A stretch of 64,000 nucleotides of DNA, taken from NCBI RefSeq assembly GCF_900220985.1, contig NZ_OCPC01000001.1, positions 1,094,836-1,158,835 of the forward strand, given 5' to 3'. Within the stretch, counting starts at the first letter, position 1; each line of letters starts with the position of its first letter. Position numbers and translations under genes: made by a program. The notes under the pieces are model-generated. The model was not told the origin of the DNA. It saw only the letters and a program-made list of their open reading frames with translations, and did not search any database. Shown here piece by piece: positions 18,658 to 28,237 of the stretch. This DNA is from Parahoeflea halophila (GTDB lineage: Bacteria; Pseudomonadota; Alphaproteobacteria; Rhizobiales; Rhizobiaceae).

Positions 18658-20898
18658 GTGACTTTTAGCCCCGAACATGTGACTTTCGACATCACGGGCA
18701 TGACCTGTGCAAGCTGTTCGGCGCGCGTGGAAAAGGTTCTCGGCCGCCAGCCCGGTGTGCAGCAAGCCGAGGTCAATCTCGCGCTTGAGCGCGCCGACAT
18801 CAAAGGTGCCGACCTCGACCCGGAGAAGCTCGCCGAAGCGATCGGCCGGGCGGGGTTCGGTGCCGTCTTGCGCCGCAATGATTTTGCGGCCCATCGTGAT
18901 GCCGATGAGGCACAGGCGGCCACCCGCCGTGCCGATGAACGCCAGACCCTTGTGCGTCTGGTGATTTCAGCGCTGCTCACCCTGCCGATCGTTATCGGCA
19001 TGTTGCCGATGATGACCGGATTGGGGGAGGCATGGATATCGCCGCTCTGGCAGGCATTGCTTGCCACCGGTGTGATGGCGGTTTCGGGCAGCCGCTTCTT
19101 GCGCGAGGCCGCCGGCGCGCTTCGTGGCGGCTCGGCGAACATGGCCGTGCTGGTCAGCCTCGGCACCGGTGTCGCCTACCTTTGGTCGCTATGGATCATG
19201 GTCAATGGCTGGATGGGCAACCATTCAGGCAGTGAAACGGAGATGGCCTCGCATCTGCATTTTGAAGCGGCCGCCGTCGTGCTCACCCTGATCATGCTTG
19301 GCAAGTACCTGGAAGCCCGCGCCAAGTCCGGCGCAGCTGGGGCCTTGCGCGCGCTTGGAAGGCTGCAGCCCGACACTGCTGAACTGGTCACGCTGAGCGG
19401 ATCCGTCCGCACCATCCCGGTCGAGCGCCTGGCAGCCGGGGATGTGATCATCATCCGGCCCGGCATGCGGGTTGCGGCCGATGGCATCATCCGCAACGGC
19501 AGCTCTGCGCTGGACGAGGCCATGGTCACCGGCGAGAGCATGCCGGTATCGCGTGGGCCCGGTGATCCGGTCATCACCGGAACAACCAACACCGATGGCG
19601 TTCTTGAGGTCGAAGTCAGCGCCGCCGGTGCCGACACACGACTGGCAAGGATGACCCGGCTGGTCGAGGAGGCCCAGACCGGCCATGCGCCGGTGCAAAA
19701 GCTCGTCGACCGGATTTCCGCAGTCTTCGTTCCGCTCATTCTTGTCATCGCCCTGGTCACATTCACCGGCTGGCTCTTCACCGGCGCGGGTGTCGAAACC
19801 GCAATGGTCGCAGCCGTAGCCGTGCTGGTGATCGCCTGCCCCTGTGCCCTCGGGCTGGCCACGCCGACCGCGCTCGTGGCCGGCACCGGCGCCGCCGCGA
19901 GATCGGGCATTCTGATCCGTGATATCGAGACCCTGGAACGCGCCACCGACATCAAGCTTGTCGCCTTCGACAAGACCGGCACGCTGACCATGGGCGCTCC
20001 CGAAGTCGTTGGCGTTCATCCGGTCGGCACAACGACTGCGGACGAATTGCTGGCCCTGGCCGGCTCGGTCGAAACCGGCAGCGAACACCCGCTCGGCCGG
20101 GCCATTCTCGACCATGCCGCACGGCAGGGCGTCAGTATCGAGCCGGCCACCCGGATCCGTGCAGTGCCGGGACGCGGGTTGCAGGGCATGAATGGCGCGG
20201 TCGAGATCATGGTGGGGACTGAGTGCTATCTCACCGACGCCGGGGTCGACACTTCCGCCGCGGAAACCACGGACGCCCGCGACGCAGCCGGGACACTGGC
20301 ATGGGTGGCTAAAGGTGACCGGTTGCTCGGCGTCATCCGGCTGGCTGACAGGATCCGCCCCGAAACCCGTGCGGCGCTCGATGACCTCTCCGCCAGGGGC
20401 CTGGATAGCGTCATGCTGACCGGGGACAACGAGGCGGCAGCCATGGCGATCGCGGCCGAAGCCGGAGTGAGCAATGTCCGTACCGGCCTGCTTCCAGACC
20501 AGAAGCTGGAGATCATCCGCGAGCTGACGAAAAGCACCGGCGGGCATGTCGCTTTCGTCGGGGATGGTTTGAACGATGCCCCGGCGCTGGCCGCAGCAAA
20601 TCTTGGGATTGCCATGGCCACCGGCGCAGACGCTGCCCGCGAGGCGGCCGCCATCACCCTGATGCGCCCCGACCTGCGGCTGGTGCCCGCGGCTCTCGAT
20701 GTTGCGGCCAGAACGCGGCGTACCATCCGGCAGAACCTCGGCTGGGCCTTTGTCTACAATGTCATCGGCATCCCGCTTGCAGCGTTTGGAATTCTGCCCC
20801 CGGTCTTTGCCGGCGCGGCCATGGCCTTTTCATCGGTCAGCGTTGTCACCAATTCCGCACTGATGGCACGCTGGAAACCAAGTTTCTCCCGCGGATGA
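18658..20898 (+). CDS. copA: Copper-exporting P1B-type ATPase CopA (ActP-like)
   Basis: A 746-residue P1B-1 ATPase exporting Cu(I) across the inner membrane. One N-terminal HMA domain (MTCASC, Cys17 and Cys20), eight predicted membrane segments, the transport-site CPC at 394-396, the phosphorylated Asp438 in DKTGT, and the HP-loop histidine in GSEHPLG. The GTG at 18658 is the only start that keeps the complete HMA domain close to the copZ stop. It forms a unit with copZ and perhaps the upstream ArsR-family regulator. A hairpin terminator follows at 20935. Confidence 0.93.
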   Translation: MTFSPEHVTFDITGMTCASCSARVEKVLGRQPGVQQAEVNLALERADIKGADLDPEKLAEAIGRAGFGAVLRRNDFAAHRDADEAQAATRRADERQTLVRLVISALLTLPIVIGMLPMMTGLGEAWISPLWQALLATGVMAVSGSRFLREAAGALRGGSANMAVLVSLGTGVAYLWSLWIMVNGWMGNHSGSETEMASHLHFEAAAVVLTLIMLGKYLEARAKSGAAGALRALGRLQPDTAELVTLSGSVRTIPVERLAAGDVIIIRPGMRVAADGIIRNGSSALDEAMVTGESMPVSRGPGDPVITGTTNTDGVLEVEVSAAGADTRLARMTRLVEEAQTGHAPVQKLVDRISAVFVPLILVIALVTFTGWLFTGAGVETAMVAAVAVLVIACPCALGLATPTALVAGTGAAARSGILIRDIETLERATDIKLVAFDKTGTLTMGAPEVVGVHPVGTTTADELLALAGSVETGSEHPLGRAILDHAARQGVSIEPATRIRAVPGRGLQGMNGAVEIMVGTECYLTDAGVDTSAAETTDARDAAGTLAWVAKGDRLLGVIRLADRIRPETRAALDDLSARGLDSVMLTGDNEAAAMAIAAEAGVSNVRTGLLPDQKLEIIRELTKSTGGHVAFVGDGLNDAPALAAANLGIAMATGADAAREAAAITLMRPDLRLVPAALDVAARTRRTIRQNLGWAFVYNVIGIPLAAFGILPPVFAGAAMAFSSVSVVTNSALMARWKPSFSRG

Positions 20899-20934
20899 GT
20901 TGGGTCAGACATTCCTCTGCCAACCGATAGAAAT

Positions 20935-20961
20935 AGCCCGCCTCGTAAGAAGCGGGCTTTT
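20935..20961 (+). terminator. Terminator after copA
   Basis: A 7-bp stem (20935-20941 with 20952-20958) with a 10-base loop, followed by four T. It lies 37 bases past the copA stop and 39 bases before the end of the convergent chemoreceptor gene. It may work for both strands, though the T run is better for the plus strand. Confidence 0.7.
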
Positions 20962-20999
20962 GCATGTGCGGATGGTGTTCAGAGCTTTCAGCGGCCGCC

Positions 21000-22946
21000 T
21001 CAGAACTCTTCCCAGCTGTCCGCAGCCGCGGCTGCATTGCCTTGGCTTCGCATGACCGGCGGCTGCTTCGGTCTGGCGGTGGGACGGGGAGCCTCGACCG
21101 CGACGGCCCTGGCCATTGTCTGTGCTGTCGAGCGCAGGGCGCGCGACTGAACCATCGCAGAGCCATCGATGGTGAACTGTGAAATCAGTTCCCGAAGCTT
21201 TGCCGCCTCGGCGGCAAGTTCCGACGATGCAGCATTGGACTGCTCCACCATGGCCGCGTTCTGCTGCGTGGTCTGGTCCATCGAGCTGACGGCTTGGTTG
21301 ACTTCCGACAACCCGGTCGACTGTTCCTTGGCAGAAATCGCGATCGCATCCATGTGGGTGTTCATGTCGGTGATGAACCCGCCGATGGTGCGAAGTGCTT
21401 CGCTGGCCTTGCGCACCAGATCCACACCGCTGGAGACTTCCGTCGAGGAGTTCTCGATTAGCTCCTTGATTTCCTTGGCGGCATTGGCCGAGCGCTGGGC
21501 CAGCTCGCGCACTTCCTGGGCGACGACCGCAAAACCCTTGCCTGCTTCACCGGCACGCGCAGCCTCTACGCCGGCATTGAGCGCCAGCAGATTGGTCTGG
21601 AACGCGATCTCGTCGATCACACCGATGATGTTGGAAATCTGCTTCGAGCTCTCCTCAATCCGGCGCATCGCCTCTTCGGCCTGGCCGACAACCTCGGAGG
21701 ACTGGTTGGCCGAGGTGTTGGCCTGGGAGGCAACATTGCGCGCTTCTTCGGTCCGCTGGGTCGAGTTGACCACATTGGACGTGATCTCCTCCACAGCCGC
21801 GGCTGTTTCCTCAAGCGCCGCGGCCTGCCGCTCGGTGCGCTTGGACAAGTCATCAGTGCCGTTGGCGATTTCGCGGGTGCCGGTCTCCATCATCGCGACG
21901 CTTTCCGTGATCGACGCCATGGTCGAGCCCAACTGCTTGACCGAGGTGTTGAAGTCATGACGCAGTGCTTCGAAGTCCGGCGCAAAGGCTTCTTCGAGCT
22001 GGAAGGAAAGATCCCCTGCGGCGAGCCGCTGCAGGCCGGTCGCAAGGCCCGATGTCGCGATCCTGAGCCGCTCTGCTGCATCCGCTTCGGCCTTTTCCTG
22101 GGCCGCGATACGGTCCGATTCAGCCTGTTTGCGGTTTTCTTCGGCTTCGGCCTGCAGCCGTTGATTGGCGATCCCGGCTTCACGGAAGATCTGCATGGCC
22201 GCTGCCATCTTGCCGATCTCGTCCTTGCCGCCCTTGTCGATGCTCACATCAAGATCGCCATTGGCAAGCCGTTGCGTGGCGTCGGCCAGGCGGCCAAGCG
22301 GACGGGAAACCAGCTGGAAGTTCAGCAGTCCCATGCCGGCCGCCACCAGTGCGACGATAATGGAAGCGACAAGGCTGATCGTCTCGACGGCGGAGAGGGC
22401 CTGCATCTGTTCATTTGATGCAGACGCGCTCTTTTGCTGGATGCTGCCGATCAGCGCGCCAACCTTGTTGCCGAATTCACCCAGCAACGCCTGCCCCTCG
22501 CCGGTGAGTTCCAGCACGCGAGCCGTTTCCACGGTCATCGGGTCGCGCATCAACTTGATCTGACGGTCGACCACACTGCTCCGCCATTCGCCCAACACCG
22601 CAGCGGCTTCGCCAAGGACCGCGCTTTCGCTGGCTGCATGGGCGGCGTAAAGCCCTTCCAGCTTCTCAATTCTCGCATCAACGGCAGCACTTGTTTGCTC
22701 ATACGCTGCGACGAACTCCCGGTTGCCGGTCAGCAGGAAATTCTTGACCTGAAGATTGGCCTTGCTGACATCGGCATTGAGACCGGCGGTTTGTGCCAGC
22801 AAATCCGCCATCGTCTGGCTGTTTCGAGCAAGTTCGTTTGCGGTCGTTGCCCGCATGTAGATCAGGCTGGAAGCTCCGATGGCAATGAAGGCGAGAATGG
22901 CAAAGGCCGCAAAGCCCTTTTTGCTGACAGATAAATTCTTGAGCAT
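21000..22946 (-). CDS. Methyl-accepting chemotaxis protein
   Basis: A 648-residue chemoreceptor. Two membrane segments (about 11-31 and 188-210) enclose a ~155-residue, mostly helical periplasmic sensor, followed by HAMP and a long cytoplasmic signalling domain with the conserved hairpin tip [24 protein letters not shown] 22946 is chosen because AGGAC lies about 9 bases upstream; the longer frame adds 17 unsupported residues. The protein ends in SWEEF, which resembles the WxxF-type tail that tethers CheR or CheB. The next gene upstream on the same strand encodes a periplasmic Cache-like protein. Ligand unknown. Confidence 0.92.
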   Translation of the reverse strand: MLKNLSVSKKGFAAFAILAFIAIGASSLIYMRATTANELARNSQTMADLLAQTAGLNADVSKANLQVKNFLLTGNREFVAAYEQTSAAVDARIEKLEGLYAAHAASESAVLGEAAAVLGEWRSSVVDRQIKLMRDPMTVETARVLELTGEGQALLGEFGNKVGALIGSIQQKSASASNEQMQALSAVETISLVASIIVALVAAGMGLLNFQLVSRPLGRLADATQRLANGDLDVSIDKGGKDEIGKMAAAMQIFREAGIANQRLQAEAEENRKQAESDRIAAQEKAEADAAERLRIATSGLATGLQRLAAGDLSFQLEEAFAPDFEALRHDFNTSVKQLGSTMASITESVAMMETGTREIANGTDDLSKRTERQAAALEETAAAVEEITSNVVNSTQRTEEARNVASQANTSANQSSEVVGQAEEAMRRIEESSKQISNIIGVIDEIAFQTNLLALNAGVEAARAGEAGKGFAVVAQEVRELAQRSANAAKEIKELIENSSTEVSSGVDLVRKASEALRTIGGFITDMNTHMDAIAISAKEQSTGLSEVNQAVSSMDQTTQQNAAMVEQSNAASSELAAEAAKLRELISQFTIDGSAMVQSRALRSTAQTMARAVAVEAPRPTARPKQPPVMRSQGNAAAAADSWEEF

Positions 22947-23023
22947 ATTGGACGTCCTGTTAGGTCTGCCGGGTCGCGGCCTCATGCATGAAGCCATTCA
23001 CGACGCTGATTGCTGCTCTTGCG

Positions 23024-23632
23024 TCATGCACCAGCAGCTGTGCGCCGCTCGAGTTCAGTCAGATTGACTTCCATCGTCACGGCACCGATTGATTTGCCTT
23101 CGTCGGTAATGGTGAAGCTCACCTGCCCGCGCCAGATCTTGTTGTCCTCGTCCCATTCGGGCTCATCGATGAACAAGGCATCACCGGATACATCATAGGT
23201 TTTCTGAAACTTGGCCTCGTCACCCTGCCAGAAGTCGCCGGTGATCGAGCTTTGGCCGACATTCAGCCCATTCTGGTCCATGACAAAGATCTCGGCGTAA
23301 AGACCGAGTGATTTGCCCTGCAGACGAGTGAGATAAACAGAAAGCGGGTTGGACAGCGTTGCGGCAATCAGCGGTTTGTCGTCGCTTTCGCGCTCCTCTT
23401 GCCATTGAATGTCCAGCGCATCGATCTGGTCCTGCGGCAATTTCTGCAACCGCGCGTTCTGTGCACCGATCGAAATCCGCACGATGTCGGTCTCGATCCA
23501 CTCGCGCATGTCTTCAATCACCGAAGGTGTGATCAGGCTGTCGACGTCCGGGGCAATCGTCTGTGCAGACGCCGGCGACATGATCACGCCCCCGAAAGCT
23601 GCGGCGGCGAGTATGCTTCTCATCAGGGCCAT
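23024..23632 (-). CDS. Periplasmic protein with Cache-like domain
   Basis: A 202-residue protein with a signal peptide (residues 1-23, ending ASA) and no membrane anchor. The mature part has the look of a single Cache/PAS-like sensor: a helix, then LGLYAEIFVMDQNGLNVGQS, then a beta-rich C-terminal half (IGAVTMEVNLTELE). It starts after a strong GGAGAGGAAG ribosome site and lies 77 bases upstream of the chemoreceptor gene, on the same strand. It may be a soluble ligand-binding partner for that receptor. The fold assignment is by eye. Confidence 0.65.
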   Translation of the reverse strand: MALMRSILAAAAFGGVIMSPASAQTIAPDVDSLITPSVIEDMREWIETDIVRISIGAQNARLQKLPQDQIDALDIQWQEERESDDKPLIAATLSNPLSVYLTRLQGKSLGLYAEIFVMDQNGLNVGQSSITGDFWQGDEAKFQKTYDVSGDALFIDEPEWDEDNKIWRGQVSFTITDEGKSIGAVTMEVNLTELERRTAAGA

Positions 23633-24098
23633 CTTCCTCTCCTTTTTGCCAAAAATTGGAGAAATGTTTTTAAGGCACCGTTAACAACAGAGGCATCACT
23701 GAATTAATCGCAGCTGCACAAGATGAGCCTGCAATTCATGAGGGAAATACACTTGAAAGTGCCAGCCCCGGCAAACAGGGCGCGAAATCGTTGACTGCCA
23801 GAAAATTCCGGCAAGACGGGACGCCACAAGGTTGCCACCGCAAAGATCTGGTGCGGGAAGCGGGACGGAAGCTTGTGCACGAATGTGGCCCGAGCACCAC
23901 TCAGCGGCTCTGAAAGCTGACGGGCGTCATCCGGCGAGAACAACGCCCATCAAGCGACGGCAGGAAAACCTGCCATGCCGCCGGTCGCTGGGGAAAATGA
24001 ACAAGTAATCTTGCTCCGGCCTTACCTTGTTACTCAGTTTTCTTGTGACGACGCTCCCGCCGTGCCATTGGAGGTCCGACAGCAACAAGGAAATCGCG
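23633..24098. other. Long intergenic region without a supported gene
   Basis: These 466 bases lie between two divergent genes and must hold both promoters. Short open frames here have no ribosome site or protein-like composition. AAGGA before 24099 is the ribosome site of the nucleoside hydrolase. I see no hairpin terminator, tRNA or repeat. Confidence 0.5.
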
Positions 24099-25052
24099 AT
24101 GAAGCACAAAGTTATCATAGACACTGATCCAGGGATCGATGACGCAATGGCCATCGCCTATGCCATTGCCCATCCGGATATAGAGCTGCTGGCGCTGACA
24201 ACGATTTTTGGTAATGTCCGGACTCATGAAGCAACCCGCAACGCGCTCGCCCTTCTCGACCACTGGGGCTGTGATGCAGATGTCGCAGAAGGCGAAGCCG
24301 CGCCGCTGACGATCCCGGGCAATGAACCCAGTTACCTGGTCCACGGCCGCAACGGTTTTGGCGAAGTCGACATTCCAGCCTCGTCCCGCAGCAAGCATGC
24401 GCTCGATGCTGCCGACTACATCATCGAAGCCTCGAAACGTTACCCGGGCGAAATCACGCTCTGCGCCGTCGGACCATTGACCAACCTCGCCAGACTGCTC
24501 GAACGCGACCCGGAGGTGGCAACGCGCCTGAAGGCGGTGATCGTCATGGGCGGGGCGGTGCATAAGAAGGGCAATGTCACCCCGGTCGCCGAGGCCAATA
24601 TCTGGAATGACCCCCACGCCGCCGACCTGGTTTTCGCAGCTTCGTGGCCGCTGGTTCTGGCCCCGCTCGATTGCACCATGCCGGTGGTCTTCACGCCCGA
24701 TTTCATGCAGGCGCTGGCAAAGGAAAACCCCGCACTCGGCACACCTCTGGCAGCCATGGCGGAATTCTACGCCCGCTTCTACCGTTCTCACCTCGGGTTG
24801 GCCGGGTGTGTTCCGCATGACGTCATGGCTCTTTCCTGGCTTACTGTCCCCGGAGCGTTCCGCCTGCAGAAAGGCGCGCTTTGCGTGGTCACCGACGGTG
24901 CTTCCATCGGCCAGACCCTGTTCCAGCCCGGCGGCACGGCAAGCCGCGCCCGTTGCTTTGACGGAAGACCGAACCATATGGTCATGGTCGACACCGATCC
25001 GCAGATGTTTTTGGCAGACTACATGATGGTGATGACCCGCCACGCCGGGTAA
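24099..25052 (+). CDS. Inosine-uridine-type nucleoside hydrolase
   Basis: A 317-residue member of the inosine-uridine nucleoside N-ribohydrolase family, which cleaves nucleosides to ribose and free base. The calcium-binding signature DTDPGIDDA is at residues 8-16, and further conserved stretches include VVMGGAV and NIWNDPHAAD. ATG 24099 has AAGGA about 8 bases upstream; the in-frame start at 24027 adds 24 unsupported residues. The bases released could feed the pyrimidine pathway encoded between 29282 and 44284, or adenine deaminase at 48501. Substrate preference cannot be read from sequence. Confidence 0.9.
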   Translation: MKHKVIIDTDPGIDDAMAIAYAIAHPDIELLALTTIFGNVRTHEATRNALALLDHWGCDADVAEGEAAPLTIPGNEPSYLVHGRNGFGEVDIPASSRSKHALDAADYIIEASKRYPGEITLCAVGPLTNLARLLERDPEVATRLKAVIVMGGAVHKKGNVTPVAEANIWNDPHAADLVFAASWPLVLAPLDCTMPVVFTPDFMQALAKENPALGTPLAAMAEFYARFYRSHLGLAGCVPHDVMALSWLTVPGAFRLQKGALCVVTDGASIGQTLFQPGGTASRARCFDGRPNHMVMVDTDPQMFLADYMMVMTRHAG

Positions 25053-25090
25053 GGACCAGCCTGCGGCGACCGGGACAATGGAGCTGCCGC

Positions 25091-25795
25091 ATGGACAGCA
25101 ATGAAACAGGTGGAACAGCAGTCGTCATCGGCGGCACCGGCGGGATCGGTGCCGCGATGGTGGCAGCCCTGGAGCAATCCGGGACCTTCACCGAGGTGAT
25201 TGGTCTGTCGCGGCGATCGGACCCCGCGCTCGACCTTTTCGACGAGGAAAGCATCATCCGCGCCGCCAATGGTCTCAAGGCGCGGCAGGCCGAGTTGCGG
25301 CTGGTGTTCGATGCCACCGGTTTTCTGCACGGTGATGGTTTCGCGCCCGAGAAATCGCTTTCCGCCATCACCCCCGAACACATGGCCCGCGCCTTTGCCG
25401 TCAATGCCATCGGTCCGGCATTGCTGATGAAGCACTTCCTGCCGCTTCTGCCCAAAACAGGCAGATCGGTCTTTGCCACGCTGTCGGCCAAGGTTGGCTC
25501 GATCGGCGACAATACGCTTGGCGGCTGGTACAGCTATCGCGCTTCCAAGGCAGCCCTCAACCAGCTTGTCCACACCGCCGCCATAGAACTGGCCCGTCGA
25601 AAGCCCGCGGCCATTTGCGTCGCCCTGCACCCGGGAACCGTCGACACCGGCTTGTCATCGGATTTTGCCAAGAACGGCCTGACCGTCCGCCAGCCACAGG
25701 AAGCAGCCGCCCTGTTGATGGGCGTACTCGACAGCCTGACGCCAACACAGACAGGCGGCTTCTTCGATTACAATGGAAACCCACTGCCCTGGTGA
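25091..25795 (+). CDS. SDR-family oxidoreductase, C-factor-like
   Basis: A 234-residue short-chain dehydrogenase. The cofactor loop GGTGGIGAA is near residues 14-22, the catalytic YRASK near 156, and the catalytic serine is in the TLSAKVG region. Overall it resembles CsgA/C-factor-type members. It starts 38 bases after the nucleoside hydrolase on the same strand, so the two may be cotranscribed. Substrate unknown. Confidence 0.82.
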   Translation: MDSNETGGTAVVIGGTGGIGAAMVAALEQSGTFTEVIGLSRRSDPALDLFDEESIIRAANGLKARQAELRLVFDATGFLHGDGFAPEKSLSAITPEHMARAFAVNAIGPALLMKHFLPLLPKTGRSVFATLSAKVGSIGDNTLGGWYSYRASKAALNQLVHTAAIELARRKPAAICVALHPGTVDTGLSSDFAKNGLTVRQPQEAAALLMGVLDSLTPTQTGGFFDYNGNPLPW

Positions 25796-25827
25796 CAGCC
25801 CAGCGCGGCCTAGCACCGCCACGTTAC

Positions 25828-28098
25828 TCAGTGCGTATCGGCCAGAAACGAGGCCATCCACGCCAGCGGCGCATTCCAGTTGATGGCAATTTCGTTGGTC
25901 GAGAAAGAACGCGGATCGTCGACATAGCAGGCCTGCGGCGCACAACCCTCGAGCCTGGAAATGGCATAGTCGTCAGCAAGGCCGCTGTTCGGTCCGCCCG
26001 CAAGCGCGCCCCTTGGCACCGCCGGGTAGTAGGGATCGATGGAGGCCGCAAACATGTTTGAGTGCTGCCGATAGGCATAGGTGGTGCCATAGCCGGTGAC
26101 ATAGGAAATCCCCAGTGCGTTGCGGCCGAAAATATAGTCCATGCTCTCGCGCACCGCCTGCAGATAGCGTCTGTCGCCGGTGATGTCGTAGGCCGTCGCC
26201 ACGACGATCATGTTCTGGATCAGCAAATGGTTCGAGCCCCAGCCAAAATGCGAGTTGTGGTACAAGAAGCCGAATGCTTCTTTCTGCTGGTCCCGAAGAT
26301 AGGCTTCAGCGGCGTCTCTGACCGAGGACTGAACCGCCTTCAGGTCGCGCTTCGGCAGTTTCGACGGAACCGAGGCCAGATGAAGCCGGCCAAGCGCTGC
26401 CACCGAACGCCAGTCGAACCCGGAGGAACGGAACACCGGGCCGGCCCAGTGCGGCGAAGCCTTGGCCCGCTCCAGCCAGGCCTGGTCGCCGGTGCTTAGA
26501 AACAGCTCCGCCGCCGCCCAGTAGAATTCGTCGCTGACATCGTCATCCTGATAATCGCCGCCGCCGAAACTGCCGTCGGTGTAGGGGGCATAGAGCGCCG
26601 GGTTGGCTTCGGCCGCGCGATAGGCCCGGACGGCCGCGGCGAGCAGCCGGTCGGCATAGGCCTTGTCAAACGGCGCAAACAGCCGCGCGCCTTGTGCTGC
26701 CGCAGCGGCCAGATTGAGCGTTGCAGCCGTCGAGGGACGATGCAGCACCCGCAGTTCGCGGTCACGGTGCGGCAGGCTGGGCGAGGCCGACCAGCGATTG
26801 CCGTGCATCTTGTGATGCGCCATTCCGGCAAAAGGCTCCCCCTCGGGAACCGTCATCGACATCAGGAAATCAAGCTCCCACCGCGCTTCGTCAAGAATAT
26901 CCGGGATACCGTTGCCGGATTCGGGAATCCGAACCAGACCATCCTCAAGCGCCGGAGACGTGCCGCGGGTTTGATGCAGCGCCCGCTCATAGACGCCAAG
27001 CAGCTGTGCGGTGGCGATGCCGCCATTGACGACGTATTTGCCGAAATCGCCCGCATCGTACCAGCCGCCGGCAACATCGAGCTTGTAGCCGCAGCTCCAT
27101 GCCTTGCCGTAGACCTTGCGGGCTGTGCGGGTGTCGACGCAGCCCACAGCGGTGTCGCCCTTATTGGGCGGTCTGCCGAGGTGCCCGGCCGGGCGCCCAT
27201 AGCCTTTGCCGGCCAGATCTTCCCGGATCTCGACGCCGCTGCGCACCTTGTAGAAATAACCCAGCGCATCAGCCCGCAACTCTTCATAGGCATCGCCCGA
27301 AATCGAAAAGGGCGGACTGGTCTCGGCGTCGACAACCAGCCGGTAGCCATCACCAGGCTTGCGGTATCCACCGAAATCGATGCCGTGCACGGTAAGCTCC
27401 GACGACGCATCGAAACCGAGAAATTTGCTCATGCCCGACGCAACTGTCTCGCCCGAGGCCGTCAGCAGTTTCCACTCGGCGCGGGCACGGTCCTTGCGCA
27501 CCAGCGTCGCGCGCTTCGGTCCATCGGGGAAATAGGTCACCTGATTGACCCGTATTGCCGAAGGCGCAGCAGCAACCGACTGTGTCACCGGGGCCTGGCC
27601 GGATTGAAGTGATGCCGCATGTACACAAAAGCGCCAGCTTTCCTCCGAACCGCCAAGCTGGAAGACCAGTTGCGCCTTTGCGTGGGACGCCTCGGCGGTG
27701 AAATCCGTGGTCAAAGATTGTTTGCCGGGACCGAGCCGCCTGACGATCTCGCCCTCCGGCGTCCAGGGCTCGACACCCTCTTGCGCCAGCGCACGCATCG
27801 GCCCGCCCGGCTCCGCCGACACGGTGACCGTCATCCGGTATCGCTCGCCCCTTGTCAGAGCCAGGCCGTCGAAGCCGATGATCGCGTCCCACGGATCCGC
27901 CGTGCCGCCGGCCACACGCGCGCACAGCGCACCGGCCTGGTAGTCCAACGCGATATTGGGGGTCGCCCACCATTCGCCAGCCATTGCCGCTTGAGCAATC
28001 GCCGGATCAGGCATCATCTCACTTGCCGCGGTACGGGACGGCAGGACATGGACTGCCAGCAGGGCAATGAGGCCGATCATGGCCTTATGGTGCGTCAT
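25828..28098 (-). CDS. Glycoside hydrolase family 9 enzyme (endoglucanase/cellulase-like)
   Basis: A 756-residue secreted enzyme expected to hydrolyse beta-glucans. It has a signal peptide (MTHHKAMIGLIALLAVHVLP and onwards), a carbohydrate-binding-like beta-sandwich (about 35-170), an N-terminal Ig-like CelD_N domain (about 180-265, starting AIRVNQVTYFP), and a GH9 catalytic barrel (about 285-750). The catalytic acids fit GH9: Asp348 and Asp351 in YDAGDFG and Glu736 in STNEIAINWN. ATG 28098 gives the signal peptide; an ATG at 28167 adds 23 residues before it. No dockerin is present. GH9 enzymes are uncommon in this group of bacteria. Confidence 0.88.
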   Translation of the reverse strand: MTHHKAMIGLIALLAVHVLPSRTAASEMMPDPAIAQAAMAGEWWATPNIALDYQAGALCARVAGGTADPWDAIIGFDGLALTRGERYRMTVTVSAEPGGPMRALAQEGVEPWTPEGEIVRRLGPGKQSLTTDFTAEASHAKAQLVFQLGGSEESWRFCVHAASLQSGQAPVTQSVAAAPSAIRVNQVTYFPDGPKRATLVRKDRARAEWKLLTASGETVASGMSKFLGFDASSELTVHGIDFGGYRKPGDGYRLVVDAETSPPFSISGDAYEELRADALGYFYKVRSGVEIREDLAGKGYGRPAGHLGRPPNKGDTAVGCVDTRTARKVYGKAWSCGYKLDVAGGWYDAGDFGKYVVNGGIATAQLLGVYERALHQTRGTSPALEDGLVRIPESGNGIPDILDEARWELDFLMSMTVPEGEPFAGMAHHKMHGNRWSASPSLPHRDRELRVLHRPSTAATLNLAAAAAQGARLFAPFDKAYADRLLAAAVRAYRAAEANPALYAPYTDGSFGGGDYQDDDVSDEFYWAAAELFLSTGDQAWLERAKASPHWAGPVFRSSGFDWRSVAALGRLHLASVPSKLPKRDLKAVQSSVRDAAEAYLRDQQKEAFGFLYHNSHFGWGSNHLLIQNMIVVATAYDITGDRRYLQAVRESMDYIFGRNALGISYVTGYGTTYAYRQHSNMFAASIDPYYPAVPRGALAGGPNSGLADDYAISRLEGCAPQACYVDDPRSFSTNEIAINWNAPLAWMASFLADTH

Positions 28099-28237
28099 GG
28101 CTGTTTCCGGATTGCTCGATCGGGAAGGACGGCGGCCCTGATGGCCGAAATGCATGTGTTGAAGCAATCAGGTTAGAATGCTGCCATAAACAAAGGCTTA
28201 ACCTGCCGTCCCCGCCCTCTCTCCCAGCCGCCGCAGA

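Noticed and set aside
23704-23943. A 79-codon minus-strand frame in the longest intergenic gap
   Set aside because: No ribosome site, low-complexity composition and no recognisable family.
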